A stretch of DNA of 64,000 nucleotides, taken from contig OY783216.1 in NCBI GenBank assembly GCA_963678705.1, positions 9,796,001 through 9,860,000 on the forward strand, given 5' to 3'. A model generated the notes under the pieces. That model made no database searches. It had not been told where the DNA came from and worked only from the letters and a program-made list of their open reading frames with translations. Position numbers and translations under genes: made by a program. Each line of letters begins with the position of its first letter. Positions within the stretch are counted from its first letter, which is position 1. The DNA comes from Panorpa germanica (taxonomy: Eukaryota; Arthropoda; Insecta; Mecoptera; Panorpidae). Of this stretch, positions 1 to 13,040 are shown piece after piece.

Positions 1-231
1 CGACTATATATCTCGGTCACAGTGGATTGTTGGTTTCATCAACAGAGATGTTTAGGAATCAAATATAACACAATAGAATCCCCTGTTTTGCTATTGTTAA
101 AAATTCTATAGAGTCACGATACACGGCTCGACATGGCTCGTGCTCGTTTTCGTTAAAAACTTCGTTTCGCGTTTAGTTTGCAATCAGCCGACTCGTGTTT
201 TATCTCACTCGCATACAAGTGAACGCCCTAA
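1..231 (+). mobile_element. Family C inverted-repeat element, copy 1 (cut by window edge)
   Basis: It carries CTCGGTCACAG, ACACAATAGAATCCCC, TGCTATTGTTAAAAATTCTA and CGGCTCGACATGGCTCG, all found reversed in the copy at 1203. It ends AAGTGAACGCCCTAA, a version of the family end (TTAGG-x-CG then a CACACG-like word on the other strand). The left end lies outside the window. Confidence 0.65.
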
Positions 232-1202
232 TACTTAATTTATACGAGTAGTTTTGCACGGGGCCGGACGATAATCAAATTAGTACGCATGCACAGTAAT
301 GAATTATTGAAATTCAGACTTCATCAGACTGATCCTGCATCGAATAGGTTCTTCACAATTTTCTAAAAACGGTTTCTATCAGAGATGTTTTAAATATAAT
401 TTTTAGACGTCTAAATCATTTTTACCACGCGATTTTATTTACAGTGTAGTACATTTCTCGCACGGACATTTTGCGTTGTTAGTTCTTATTCTTCTTTTTC
501 GAGAATACACATATTCAATTGTTACATCCCACGAACTTGCTCTCAAGTGTCATTCAATACTTGAAGAGTTTGTCTACCAAACATTATGAAACTAGCTACT
601 TATGTATGATGATAACAAATAAATCGTATATAGAAAAGATATATGTATGTTTTCTTGTAAGTAAAAAGAAGAAGAATATAATAAAAGAATAATGTTAAGA
701 AGATACGCATATATCCCATAGGCGTGTGTCTAGCCGAGTCAAATGGTTTTAAGAATATATATCGTCTTAGACTGACAAGTGAGATGAGCTGAATGTCTAC
801 AGACAAACAAAGAAGATATTGTAGTATAGTGTTTAACATATTAACTGTATCAATATTTATTTAGCATAATTTGTCTCTTGGAATATCGTTGAAGCTTAAG
901 AGGGAGTGGGAGATGGAGCAGAATGGTCTTCTATTTGTATAAATCGTACTACATTATGTAAACTGTCTATTGAATTTGCATATATGTAGATAGAGTGAAG
1001 CTGGGCGAAACGTAGATTTGGTTTAACGATTATGTGAGGGGGAGAGAGGCAGGGGTGTGCTAATGTCTTACAATATAAACTATAATACTTTCGATTTAAT
1101 GTTTACGATGGAATAAAAGTGATTTTTTTAGAAAACGTCAATATTACGATCTGTAGAATCTGAGTGGCTCGATCGAAGTAGCTAATACTTGCAAAATTGC
1201 AT
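232..1202. other. Non-coding, AT-rich, between family C copies
   Basis: No gene or RNA recognised. It lies between two oppositely oriented copies of family C, so the whole 1-1588 stretch could fold on itself through them. Confidence 0.5.
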
Positions 1203-1588
1203 TTAAGGCCATCCGCATACGTTCCAACGAAAAACGAGCCATGTCGAGCCGTGTTACGTGACTAGAATTTTTAACAATAGCATAAATGGGGATTTTATTG
1301 TGTCGTATTTCTATGTATGTATTTATTTAAATACTTTTGAAAAATCTTTGTGCACATCTTTGCTCATAATGTCACCATCAAAAGCATACCCTGCGACATA
1401 GAAATACAGTCGCCCAAAACGTGCTCAAAACCAGTTTGAAATCAGTTTTCTTTCATTCGTGCCGTATGTTTTCTGTCACTTGTATACACGTTCGTTCTCT
1501 CACTAACAACACAGTTGCATTCTCATTCGGTTCGGGCAGATTCGGGGCTAAGGTTTGCAATCAGTCGCTCCGTGTGCAAACGGCCTAA
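1203..1588 (-). mobile_element. Family C element, copy 2
   Basis: About 386 bp, reversed relative to copies 1 and 3. The left end is TTAAGGCCATCCGCATACG and the right end CGTGTGCAAACGGCCTAA, so the termini are imperfect inverted repeats. It shares AAATACTTTTGAAAAATC, CAAAAGCATACCCTGCGAC and CTCACTAACAACACAGTTG with copy 3 reversed. Non-coding. Confidence 0.75.
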
Positions 1589-1999
1589 ATCTCAAAATTA
1601 AGAGTTTTTCGCGTTGTCTCACAGATTCTCAAGCACTGAAGTCATGAAAACGTTTTATAGATCCACATTCGATAGTTCAGTGGACTGTGAATAGCGTTTT
1701 AAACAATTTGTGTCGCTTTAATACTAGTCTAGTACTTGCTACATAACTAATAATCAAGTACAGCAGTAGTGGTGCCATCTTGAAATCAATTTTATAATTT
1801 ATTCATGCGATAAATGTGTTTTCAATAACATGGATTATGTCAAATGAATGAATCCAATTATTTTACGATATGCATTTACTGCAGTTTAAGCATACTATTA
1901 AATTTTATATGAATATCAAGGGACATGTATTTTTATACATTGTAGATATTTTAAACTAGAAATACTGTACTTTTTGTGTAGGAAACAGAATATGAATAT

Positions 2000-2400
2000 A
2001 AATTTAAAATTTCGTGGTGGATGGTGCTGCCATTTTGAAAGTAGGGATGTACCTTGAAAAATATAACCTTTACAAAAATGTTGTACAGAACTTTTTTGTA
2101 GATAATAGCACTGTCTACAACTTTTATTTATCACTTTTTATTGTAACTTTTAAAATATGAAAGTTACAAGCAAAAATAAATCTTATTGTAGCGGTGTAAT
2201 GACACATAATTTAGATTTATGTTTGCTTTCTTATTTTAAAAGTTAAAACAAAATGTGATTAATAAAAGTTATAGGTAATATTACTATCAACAATAAAGCT
2301 TTTCACAAAAATTTTGTGAAATTTGTTGTTTACAATATATAAACTGATTTAACGCAAAATTTTGTGATGGTGGTGGCTGAGGGGATCCCGAAAAATCTAG
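2000..2400. repeat. Foldback (palindromic) repeat
   Basis: The two halves are imperfect reverse complements about a centre near 2200. Left words AACTTTTATTTATCAC, TAACTTTTAAAATATGAAAG and AAAAATAAATCT pair with right words AGATTTATGTTTGC, TTATTTTAAAAGTTAAAAC and GTGATTAATAAAAGTT. Similarity weakens outward but is still visible near both ends. Probably an old foldback transposon; no protein. Confidence 0.65.
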
Positions 2401-4111
2401 TAAATCTAAATTCAGGTTTGACTCTTTTACATGACAAAACCAAAGAATTGCTGCCTACCTAAAATGCACGGTTGGCCTCATTTTAACAACGGATTTCCTT
2501 GATTTAAAATATGAAATAAAAATAATTTGAACAAAATTTCAATACGGAAACAACATATTCATTATATTCTAAGTTGTATTTATTAATTAATTATAGAGTT
2601 CTACTGATTCAATGGGAGATTGCATCTGTTCATATCTCGCTAACCTTGATCGGTACTACTTCATTAATTCAGTGAGTATTAGAGCATTGACCTTTCGAAT
2701 CATTTCGCGTCTGTAATTTAGTAAGGAATAGTACACAAAGAGAACCTCATGATTAACAATCAATGTATAGTATATTAATAGCAGATACAATTATAGGGAA
2801 AAATGTGATAAATACAAGGAAAAGGTTTATCTCGTTATGGTTCTCTCAATTAAAAGCTAAATACCAGGACTTTGATGATTTAGGATTAAGATGATTAAGT
2901 TCTGATGATTTAATTAAAAAATGCGAAAGACTTATACTTAAAATGATTTTTAATGCTCTACAATTTTTTTTAAAGTATTTTTTTAATAAAATAAATGCTT
3001 TACAGATAAAAGAACACAAATAGCGTTCATTTATGAAAAAAGAGTTAGTTATAAAACAAATTGTTGTTAATATTTAATGCTGATGCTTCAGGTTTTGATA
3101 CACTACCCACTGATGGCACTTTTACCGCCATTGAACAATAGAGAAAAACATCAGTTAACATTTTCGTGTTGCACTGTTGACCAGTCTAGTCAACTACACA
3201 TTATTATTATTATATGACCGTCGTTATTATCCCACATTATATTTAATTCAGTATAACATGCAACGTTTTGTACTAATTATTAAAAAAATAATAACTTTCC
3301 AGTTTCAAGTTAAACATTTCATTTCATAAATCGGTATTTTAACGGTCTGTCTACTTTGAAACATTCCTCTCCTTTACTACTACATTGTTTTTTCATTCTT
3401 TATATTACTAAATTACTTTTAGAATTGAATTTTAAAAAAATATATAAAGTATAAACCCTATTTCTTCAGATAACACATTTAATCTATATATTAAATATTG
3501 GTTTTTATTTTTAACTTTATTGAAAGTTTTTTTTTTAGATATTTTTAATTGAAGATTTGAGATTATGAACATATTTAGATGGTTTTTTCGTGGGGGCGAC
3601 TTCCGCTGCATCAGATAGAGGAGGCAACGTTGCTCATAGTAAAATAATAACTGTATTTTTCTCATTTCATATCTATATTACATTTCATTTAATTTTATTT
3701 TATCACTGTCATTATCTGGTCTAGTAAATACGAGATGCTTTTGTTCGAATGACAATCTTAAATTCTTGGATATTCGAAGATGAAAAGATATGACTTTGTA
3801 ACAATACTTGTCTTTTAACTTTTAAAATATAATTACCACTATAATTTTAGCTATTATTTAAATTATAATCTATTCATACTTTGAACATAAGGGCGGTCAC
3901 ACGCTGAATACGCAACAAATTTGTCATTGTCGTACATATTTATTTTGGGAGGTATTTGTATTACCGCCAAGATCTGCATGAAGGCTACAGTCTCATGACC
4001 AGACTCTTCCGCGGACACAACTGCGACCCTTCTACTCATTGTGTCTCTAATATAGAAGGATACAATCATAGAGGTATAAGAATAGAGCGCGCAAGAGACT
4101 GAATGCTGCGA
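2401..4111. other. Non-coding stretch
   Basis: AT-rich, with simple T and A runs. No gene or repeat family recognised. Confidence 0.5.
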
Positions 4112-4286
4112 TAAAGGCAAAGAGAGAGATAACTGCCGAGTATACTCTGTGTCTCTTTCTAGCCCAGCACTGTGTCTGCTTGCTTGCTTACCCCCTACCG
4201 CACCGCCACTCAGCCATGCCAGCAGCAGCGGTTCGGCTAGAAAAAGACAGATAGGACACTCGGCAGCTATCTCTCTCTTTGCCACT
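4112..4286. repeat. Inverted repeat with about 54-base arms
   Basis: The left arm (4112-4165) runs AAAGGCAAAGAGAGAGATAA, CTGCCGAG, then GTCTCTTTCTAGCCC. The right arm (4233-4286) is its reverse complement with a few changes: GGCTAGAAAAAGACAG, CTCGGCAG, CTATCTCTCTCTTTGCC. The loop of about 67 bases is GC-rich for this window. Weaker pairing may extend out to about 4050 and 4340. The open frames crossing it on both strands are a by-product. Confidence 0.75.
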
Positions 4287-6311
4287 TTCTGTTACACGCG
4301 GCCGTATCCTTCGTACACTCTTTTCTTATATTTCTATATGGGTACAATAGTTACTTCTTAACGCATTCTAAAATACGATTCAAGTGGGAAGAACGATCAT
4401 AGTCAGATAAGTGTAGTGCTGACAGATTAGTATGCAGCCGTTTCTGATATGTATTATTTCAGCGATAAATTCTGTTCGTAAACTTAATTAAGATTTCCAT
4501 TGTAGGCTAGTGATAGCCCGAGTTCCCTAGTTTTTACTTGCCTTTTAATACTCGAATTCTAATAGCATGAAATATTAAAAAAATTCGTTCTTTTTTAAGA
4601 ATTCATTTGTTAATTTTCAATTTTTAGTTAATAGAACACGAGGAGGCTTTCTTTCCTTTTATAAAGAGGTTTCCACCCGCTATTAATATTAATAATATAC
4701 GTTTATTACAGCGCACATCTGCTATATTTCCGGATTGCGCTAAGCAGTGCTATTAATTTGCATGAAAAATAAATAATAATTAATAAATGGGTTAGTATTA
4801 TACAGACGATGCCTCACCTAGAACAACATCCATGCATATTAAATGCATGGAATCTCAGAACAAAGAATGATTCATCAGTTCACCACATATTACAGGTGGA
4901 AGCTAGAAATTACTAAAATTGTAAAAGTCCTACATTAAATTTATGTGGGAACATGTCAAACTAAATAATAAATTAGAGATATTTTATATAAATTAAATAT
5001 AATAATGTAAAAATACATAATTTGTAAGATGAGAACATGAAACGAAAACCAACGGGCTTGTGACAAGTTTAAACTTGAAGACGTTCTAAAAAAGTAAGGT
5101 TAGGATTTAGTAATAAAAATTGTATACAGTTATTGCTCTTGTTTGTTTCAATATAACTGCAAAAATGAGAGAGTTGGCAATAAAAATTGTTTAATGGTGT
5201 ATTATGATATTGTTTTAGCAATTGAAGAGATCTTTTGGTAGTAAAAATGTTGCGTTTCTAAAAATAATATGATCGCAATAATGCATTTATACTATACATA
5301 AAATTGTATTCATGTTTTCTATTTTTTTTTTTTAATAGTACTTTCAATATTTTTGTGTTTAGTTTGGGTTTTTTCTACATTTCTGTTTTGTCTTTTGCGA
5401 CTATTTAAAATTGTATATAAACTAGACCTTTTTTTGAATTCACTTTTTTGATAGTGAGACAATTTTCAACTACTGGGTCATATTCGCCGATCAATGTCGT
5501 TTTACGACACGGTACGCGGTATACAATACGTTTCTCGCAGTGTTTTTATTGCATATTACATTGCTAAAGTATTTATATTTCGCTCTGATTCATAGTTTTA
5601 GAATCACTGACATTTATTAATTGTACTTGACATATTTCATTCTAATTTTAAAGTAATGAAGTTAATTTATTTCCGTATTATAACCTATAAAACCTTTGCT
5701 TCATTAACATTTCGTTTTTTCAAATATCTCGCGTGTTTCTAAATGATTCTGATAAAATTCTGTACTGAAATTGTTGACCTAAAAACACAACAAACAACTC
5801 TTATCAATTATTCATAAGTTTAGAAGATTCTTTATTGTTTTATACTTTATTGACATTTGTAGCTCATGCATTCATTACTAAAGAATTGATTTATGCTAAA
5901 TATGTCGATAGATACATCACTTTCATGTTTCAATACAAGAAATAGGTTAAAAGTATTCAATGAATGATTGAATATGCAACTTTAAATGATGTAGAATCAT
6001 TTCTAACCTCAAAAGATATAAAATATCTGTCAGTTAAAATTTTCGAATAATGACGATGCAATTTTATTCTTATTCTTATTAAGCTTCGACGTTGCAGAAT
6101 ATTTTGTATCTAAAAGTTCAGATTAATATACAAAAAGTTCAAACCAGGTGTTGCAAACTGCATCATCCTTTGCTTACAGATTGCAGATGTTTTTGAACTA
6201 TTAGTGGTATAATTAATTGTATATTACAAAGAATTTCTTTGTCTTCTTCTGATTTTGGAAGAGATTTATTATTATAATGAGGTGAAAATAAAAAATACAA
6301 ATTCTGCATAA
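4287..6311. other. Non-coding stretch
   Basis: AT-rich, with no coding potential or repeat family recognised. A slightly GC-richer patch around 5470-5540 has no identifiable content. Confidence 0.5.
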
Positions 6312-6798
6312 CGTTGGTTCTGCATATGTCTTAATTTCTATAAAATTGTGCTATATATTATATAGTTGAGTACTAGAATCTCAAATGCCCAATTATTTTT
6401 TAATAACGTGTTATGTGTGAGGAGATATTAACAACTAAAAAAGTCATTTTGTGCCTTTATTATTAAAGGTATTCCACGGTATAGAACATTCCAAGATATG
6501 TGACACACATCCGCTAAGTTGCTATCTCTTTTATACAACAGAGCGTAAAAGAGATAGCATATTCAACACAGAACTCTTATCCATAGAAAAAATAACTAAC
6601 CTACCTTTAATAGTGCAGACATGTAACGTCATAAATATGACCGACATCTGTAGCGCTAAAACCACAGTTCCCATTTTTAATTGCTATTTTTTTTTCAGTC
6701 AACATTTAGATATTTAGTAAAATAGACACGCCAATATACATTTATTAACATCAATTTCAATCAACAATTGAAAAATCGAAAAATAAGTACACAAGTTT
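6312..6798 (-). mobile_element. Family B inverted-repeat element, copy 1 (diverged)
   Basis: Reversed relative to the copy at 14617. It contains ATGTCTTAATTTCTATAAAA, CAATTATTTTTTAATAA, AGATATTAACAACTAAAAAA and, near the end, GACACGCCAATA and TTCAATCAACAATTGAAAAA. The terminal repeats are decayed (ACACAAGTTT instead of ACACAAGCCCAT) and the middle is shortened. The open frame at 6451-6717 lies wholly inside it. Confidence 0.75.
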
Positions 6799-7281
6799 AC
6801 TAGCGATCTCATATATTTGATGGTATTAATAAATAATTTGAGCTGTGAACTTGTTGTTAGAATAAACTTGATGTTTAATATTTTCCGGTGTATTAAATAT
6901 TAGTTGTTGAGGAAGATCTGATTGTCTATACAGCCTGTAAATTGTGACATAAAGCTATTAAAATCTAAAAGAATTACAAAATTTTAAGACATATTTTGTT
7001 CCGAAAAACAGTTTCCCACTTCTGATTTGATCTAAAGCTCGGAAACCGTATCAGCTTTTCTGCTGAAGCTGCTGTCTCGGTCTGCGGTGCACCGGGTGCC
7101 TATTTTGCAGGGGTAGACGTAAAGCTACATCCAGACTGGTTCGATATAGCTATAGCGATATAGAATACATTATTTGTATTAAATACATACCGTAATATGT
7201 ATATCCATGAATATATAAAGTTTTAATTAAAACGTATATATGAATAAGCATCACACTTTCCACATCTGTCTAATCCGTGGT

Positions 7282-7311
7282 ATGTTTTGCTTTACTTTGC
7301 TTTGCTTTGCT
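7282..7311. repeat. Short pentanucleotide repeat
   Basis: About five imperfect copies of TTTGC (GCTTTACTTTGCTTTGCTTT). Confidence 0.7.
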
Positions 7312-7621
7312 ATATATTCATTTTATACGCAAGAATAATCACGTTCAGATTTAAAATGAATGATGTTTTCAAGTGTTGTTTTTTTTAATGCACACGATGA
7401 TTTATAGTTTATATATAATTAAATTTAAAACATATTATAGATAGTGCTATGATTTCATTAAATTCCAAACATACCCTACTTGTTGCTAAGTGGGTTTATA
7501 TACTATTTGTAGAAGCGGTAACTCTTTAATTTTCAAGTTATTTTGTTGCGAAATATATTCATTTTTAAAAGTTTAAATTCTCAAAATAAAACTTAAACAA
7601 AATCGTATTTTTTAAAGTAGA

Positions 7622-8047
7622 ATGTTTAATTTAATCATTTTATATTATTGGCAAGACAAGTGGGATAATTCTGATAAAGGTAGAGAATATTATAAAATAC
7701 AACCAATACTGGAACGTAATCCATGGTTTGCCAAACTAAAATGGCCAAGAAGATTAATAACAATGACCTTAAGACTAAGAATGAATCATACTGGAGCTCC
7801 GAAACATCTAGCAACAAACAAAATCATTCCAAACCCTAAATGCGAATGTGGTGAAGAGGAGACAGACCTTAACCACATTCTGTGGCAATGTAAAAATACA
7901 GCAATGGCAAGAAATGGACTCCAAAGAGTGGTGCTACAGACTTCGCAGACGCTTCCTGTTAACACCGCCTTTTTGATTGAGAAACAGAAATTTATAACTG
8001 CAGTAGCCATGAATAGATCATTCTTGTTGTCTGGATATAACGTATAA
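7622..8047 (+). pseudogene. Non-LTR retrotransposon polymerase, C-terminal remnant
   Basis: The open frame of 141 codons ends at TAA. Homology starts around residue 9 with WQDKW, then GREYYKI, RRLITMTLRLRMNH, and a zinc-knuckle-like CECGEEETDLNHILWQC (Cys-x-Cys, then His and Cys). This layout is typical of the C-terminal end of LINE ORF2 proteins, downstream of reverse transcriptase and RNase H. The reverse transcriptase is not present upstream, so this is a 5'-truncated, dead copy, as is usual for such elements. The ATG is only the first available methionine, not a true start. Confidence 0.8.
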
Positions 8048-8988
8048 GAAGAAGCAGAACAATATTAGGGGCGATAAAAGGCTACGTGCCTAGGAAGCCC
8101 GAGAAACGAAATGAATTTCAATATTCATTTATTGATTAAAACTTAAGCCTGTCGCACATTGCAATCGATTTAACAGAATTTGTATTTCACAAATAGAAAA
8201 TACTCTCTTGGACATCAATTAGTATATAAATATGATAAGCCAAATATATATAATATAAATAAATAAATATATATATAAACCAAAATCACAATAGACAGTA
8301 AAGTATCGTTATCAATAAAAAGCGGTGATTCCCGTAAAATAGTATTTCACGTTTGATTGATGTCCGAGTTGGTTGAATGACGAATCTACAAATCGGATGT
8401 GACTCAATCCATCTTGTGTAAAATGATATATAAAGAAAAGTTAATAAAGATATAAATCATATTACCGTTCCAATAAAAATATGTGGTCACTCCTTCAACT
8501 AAGCAAGCGGTTAGTTTAAAAAACGAGCTGCCCAGAGACAAATATAGTTCCGTGTTCAATGTAATGGCAGTAGTGTGGTGTAGTATTCACGGAAACGAAC
8601 ATGATTCAATCGGCGGGAGACTAGGACACTTATTGATCCATTTAAATATAATAATACATAATTTACAATGAAGTATATTATTGATTGATGTTGAGGTTAG
8701 GGCAGATGTAATAATAAGGGATATTACATGGTTCTGTATGTGTAGACACGGTTCATATATCATGAAGAAGTGAGGGGGAAGGGAGATTGTACTATTGATT
8801 TTATTTGTTTTATATACACTGTTTATTTGTTATCGATTTTATAACGTTTTATGAGGGTAATTTAGTTTCACTTTTTTAATTTCCCGCGCAGCTCTCGTCA
8901 ATTGCCATCTATTAATAGACTATTGTCAAATTTTGAGCAAGTTGCATCATGTACTTTCATTCAGTTTCTTTTTTGAAATGTTTCAATG
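8048..8988. other. Retroelement tail and non-coding sequence
   Basis: The first 100 or so bases after the LINE stop are probably its 3' UTR. Then AT-rich sequence with no gene recognised. Confidence 0.4.
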
Positions 8989-9370
8989 TTATGCCGGTTA
9001 CAACCCAGAGAGACAGTTCAATAAAACACGAACAAAAACACCAATGTTTACACCAAAGAGACAGTTCTTAAAACATTTTTGTCTTTAAAAACTGTTTTAG
9101 TAAACAAAACACATTCCCATCTGGAGTTTGTAAAATTAAAGGAAAACACGTTTGTTGTTGTTTCTTAGTCAGCTTGGTTTGAACACGCAGTTTTGTTTTT
9201 TGTGAACATTTGCGCTTGTCAGTTGTTGTTTATCATGTTTATAATTTTTATGGGACACACAGAAAAACACTAAACGTTTTCGAAGAACAGAACTGTTTTT
9301 AAATAAAACAAAACATGACTTTGTTTTATTTTTTAACAACAAAACTGTCTCTGATGTGAAAAGCTCATGG
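8989..9370 (+). mobile_element. Family A inverted-repeat element (MITE), copy 1
   Basis: A non-coding element with terminal inverted repeats. It begins TTATGCCGGTTA then CAGAGAGACAGTT and ends with a decayed AAAACTGTCTCTGATGTG. Interior landmarks shared with the other copies are AACACATTCCCATCTGGAG and TGGGACACACAGAAAAACAC. It has no transposase, so it must have been moved by another element. Superfamily not identified. Confidence 0.8.
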
Positions 9371-10954
9371 GTTCGAAACGACCAGTAACTAATAATATAA
9401 TCATGTCCTCATCAATTGTCAATAAATATTTGTAATTAAAGTAATTACTATCATCTAATAAAATGATGTGTTTCTAAGAAATGATAATAAAATGAGTAAT
9501 TAAACAAAGAATGTTAATATTTTTAAATAACTGGCAGTAAAGAAACTGCAGAGCTGTGTTAGGGTAGTAGCACACTGAAGTAAAAACATGTCAAGACGCG
9601 TGTAAATGCAAACTTTTACATAGAAATGTTGGTTTTGTCTGTGGTGTACGTGCAGCCTTAGCGTCGTAGCTCGTTGTCGTTTGATGCATAGCTGCGCGAC
9701 GAAAGAGAATCGTTATCGTGTCGTTGTTAGGCGGCGCCTCGTGAACTCGTGGGGGTCTTTATAGCAAAGAGAAGCTGGAGATAATGAAGAGAGCTCATAT
9801 AACGTTAATTAATGATAATTATAAATTGTCTTGTTTGTGGTAAAACTGTCTCATACGTTCAAAGCTAAGAGAACAAAGAAATTATCTTCATTTAAATTAA
9901 TTTAACAATATTTACGCAGTAGAATATGTTTTATACAAAGCGTGAACATTTTTCTAGTTTAGTTTTTGACATAAACCATATGAATTAATTATTATCTTAT
10001 ACTTGCATCATAATGAATCACGTAACGAATTTTTGAAAAGTCAGACTTGCTTTTTTTACCAGAAATATAAACTTATAATATATAGTTTGGACAATTTATG
10101 TGCAAGAATATTAATTATTAGTTTTATTAAATGTTCACATATTTATTTAATTGTTTAAGCATGTATTTGCAAGTAAATTTTTGATTTTCTTCTTAATTAT
10201 CTGACTCAAATAATAGTACAAAAATTCAGGTGTAAACGACGGACCAATTTTGGTATAATTTGGTCTCTCAATGACTTACAATTGGCGAAAGAAAGTCGTC
10301 TGTTCTGTAAATCGAGTATTATCTCGTTTTACTTCAATTTAAATACGTATAAATTAGACGGCGTGATACTCAAAAAGTTCACTGTACAAAAATTTAAAAA
10401 AGTTCTTTTAATTAAACTAAAAGTTTGAAAATTAATGAAAGTCTCTCGCCACAAGTTTCTGAAACCAAACATTTAATTATATAAAAGGAACAGTTCGACG
10501 GGAAATAAAAAACACCCAGACAATCGTTTTAAAAACCTTTCTTTAGAGGTAGAGATACTACTCCATGCGTCGACAGGCGTCCATTTTCTCACCCAATTCA
10601 TTAAACCTCTCATTACATAGAGTGCTCCAATGAGTTCTACTTATTTAAAAATCAATATACACACTTATGTAGGGTTCCCTTTAACAACAACTCCCTCCAA
10701 TATACTTGATGACGTCATCTTGACATGTTATACCCTGTTGTAATAATCATTGACTTGTTTTACATTTTGTATACGAAAGCAAAAATCGGCACTCACTATT
10801 GGCGCCTTAATGGCCGGCCCAAATTTAAACTTATCGAATTTAAATACGGTTTTGATCCTTCTATACTCGTACGCAGAGAAATACAAATTATTGCCTACCG
10901 AAAACGAATAGCTCGATGCCTGATTTATCACAGTAAACAATTTGGTAAAGTGTT
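9371..10954. other. Non-coding stretch, one GC-richer patch
   Basis: A patch at 9560-9780 contains GTAGTAGCACACTG and several CG-rich words, perhaps another old transposon end. Two overlapping open frames at 10725-10985 on opposite strands cancel as evidence; the + frame runs into family D copy 1, so they are probably repeat-derived. Confidence 0.4.
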
Positions 10955-11150
10955 CCCTTTTGTGACTATTGCACTTCTGTTATAGATTCTTCATTTGTAT
11001 TCCGACAGGTGAAGTGGTTTTACCATTTGTAGCAGATTTTATATAACCGACTGTGAGAAACTAAGCTGTAAATGAACTCTTTCATGACAAAAAAATCATA
11101 CACATATTCAATATGATGGCAGTGATTCCAAAATGTTTACTGGAATTGCA
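10955..11150 (+). repeat. Family D dispersed repeat, copy 1
   Basis: It shares with 18745-18910 the words GACTATTGCACTTC, CATTTGTATTC-GACAGGTG, TTTCATGACAAAAAAATCAT and TTCAATATGATGGCA in the same order. No terminal repeats or coding sequence were recognised. It may be the tail of a retroelement. Confidence 0.6.
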
Positions 11151-12692
11151 CTATTATGTTTTTAAAATCTTGGCCCCTTCAGTATTAAATTATCCTTCAG
11201 TGATTTATCTCATTTTCTGTTTTAATTACTAGCATTCTATTTCATTAGTATCGTGTTATCTTGACAGATGGCATGACTTTCGTGTCTTTCGAGTATTATA
11301 ATAGAATTCCAATAGCAAAGTCAATGTCGATGTCGATGTCGAAGTCGGTGTCAGCCTCTCATGTAACTATATTCCATGTTCAACATACTACAACTGTCAT
11401 TCACACCTACTATTTCCGTTTCAATTTTAATTTTTAGTTGCAGGAATAGTGCTAAATGTTAAATTAGTTTTTAGTAGATGGGAATTAATCCTATGCTACC
11501 ATCCTTCCGAGTTCGTGCCTTCCTTGTCATCAATTTTATACAATTGCGTGTCATTATGACTCCAGCAACACTTGTGCGATATTATATTTTTAATTGTAAA
11601 TATTATTGTTTATATTAAATTGTTGATATATTTGCTTGTGGCGCGCAAAAGAAATATGTTCATGATAACGTATCAGTCTTCGTTTTATTGTGTGCAATTA
11701 TATCTGTCTCATGTTGCATTGTTAAATGATGATTTTTATTTCTTTTAAATAAATATTACTCTTATCAGTATAGAATAAGAAATGAAGAAATGATTAAATG
11801 TATTTATAAATGTAAACTCTATAAAAATTATTGTATTGTAATTACACTTTTTCTGAGATTGTACGCAATGCATGTAAATATTTCATACACGAAATTTGAA
11901 ACAACTTGGCAACACTGTCCAATGCAATAGAACGCAACATTTGTAGTATATTAATGTATGTACAGCGGATGCTATCATGCGTAGAGCATAGCAACATGCG
12001 ACGTTGCCAAATTTGTTTTTACTTTCTAGTGGACCTACCTTAAATGGATTCATAAATTGCATACGGTTATGCCTGTTCTTTTAATTCAACATAAAAGATT
12101 TGCTTATCCATTCTAATAGTAGTTTAAATAATGAGTAATATAATCGGGACACTTCGGAATGCTTGGATTCACTTAATATTTAATATGTCAACTCAAACAC
12201 GGAGCTAAATCAAGTCCTTATTGAAATGCAGTTGCATTTTTGCATTCGCAATATTGGCTACGTGTATTTTATATTAAATTTCAAAACATAATTTAACACG
12301 TGTGCAATCTAAATATAATTTTATATAGCTATCTCGTTCGTTCTTGTATATATTAATTAGGGTGAAAGAAACAACATAACATATTGTATGGCAGTGGTAC
12401 GCGAATATAAAACTGAATTTTATTTTTATACTGATTTATGGGTCTAGACCTAAATTCGATTTGCATTCTAATTTTATAACTTTAATTATATAAATTGATA
12501 TGATTAAATAGCCCTTATAATATTGGATTCAATCATATTATGCGGGTAGATTTATGTATGTATAAGAAAGGGGGCACACAAAAAATTACTTTTTTAGTTA
12601 TTTTGAGAATTGAGCATCTCACCCTTGTAGATCAATAAAAAAAATTATCCCTTAATTAAATTTTCTACATTTAAATGTGTCACAAAGGACAG
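11151..12692. other. Non-coding stretch
   Basis: AT-rich, apart from the short TGTCGA repeat listed separately. No gene recognised. Confidence 0.5.
11322..11352. repeat. Short hexanucleotide repeat
   Basis: About five imperfect copies of TGTCGA, degenerating to AAGTCGGTGTC. Confidence 0.7.
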
Positions 12693-13040
12693 TCATGCTT
12701 ACACCAGAGAAACAGTTTTGAAAACAGTTTTGTTGTCAAAAAATAAAACAAATGTTTTACGAAAAATGTTTCACTGTTCACACTGAACAGACTGGTTTTG
12801 TTTTTAGTGTTTTTCTGTGTGTCCCATAAAAATTATAAACAAGATAAATAACAACTAACAAACGTATATGTTCCCAAAAAACAAAACTGCGTGTTCAAAC
12901 CAAGCAGACTTATGGACCGATGGGAATGTGTTTTGTTTACTAAAACAGCAACAAAAGACAAAAATGTTTTAAGAACTGTTTGGTGTTTTTGTTCGTGTTT
13001 TATTGAACTGTTATTGATCTCTGGTGTGAAACCGGAATAA
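12693..13040 (-). mobile_element. Family A element, copy 2 (opposite orientation)
   Basis: Same element as at 8989 but reversed: it opens with TTACACCAGAGAAACAGTTT and ends CTGGTGTGAAACCGGAATAA. Both terminal repeats are recognisable. A short open frame on the minus strand here is only a reading of the repeat. Confidence 0.8.

Noticed and set aside
3863..4285. 140-codon minus-strand frame and its 70-codon partner on +
   Set aside because: Both fall across an inverted repeat (arms 4112-4165 and 4233-4286), so they are readings of the palindrome, not genes.
6451..6717. 88-codon + frame
   Set aside because: Lies entirely within family B copy 1, a non-coding repeat; the other copies have stops in this frame.
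9362..9390. tRNA-like GGGTTCGAAAC
   Set aside because: No acceptor stem or A-box region around it; it sits at the edge of a family A element.
10725..10985. Overlapping frames on both strands
   Set aside because: They overlap antisense to each other, have no recognisable domain, and the + frame enters a dispersed repeat.
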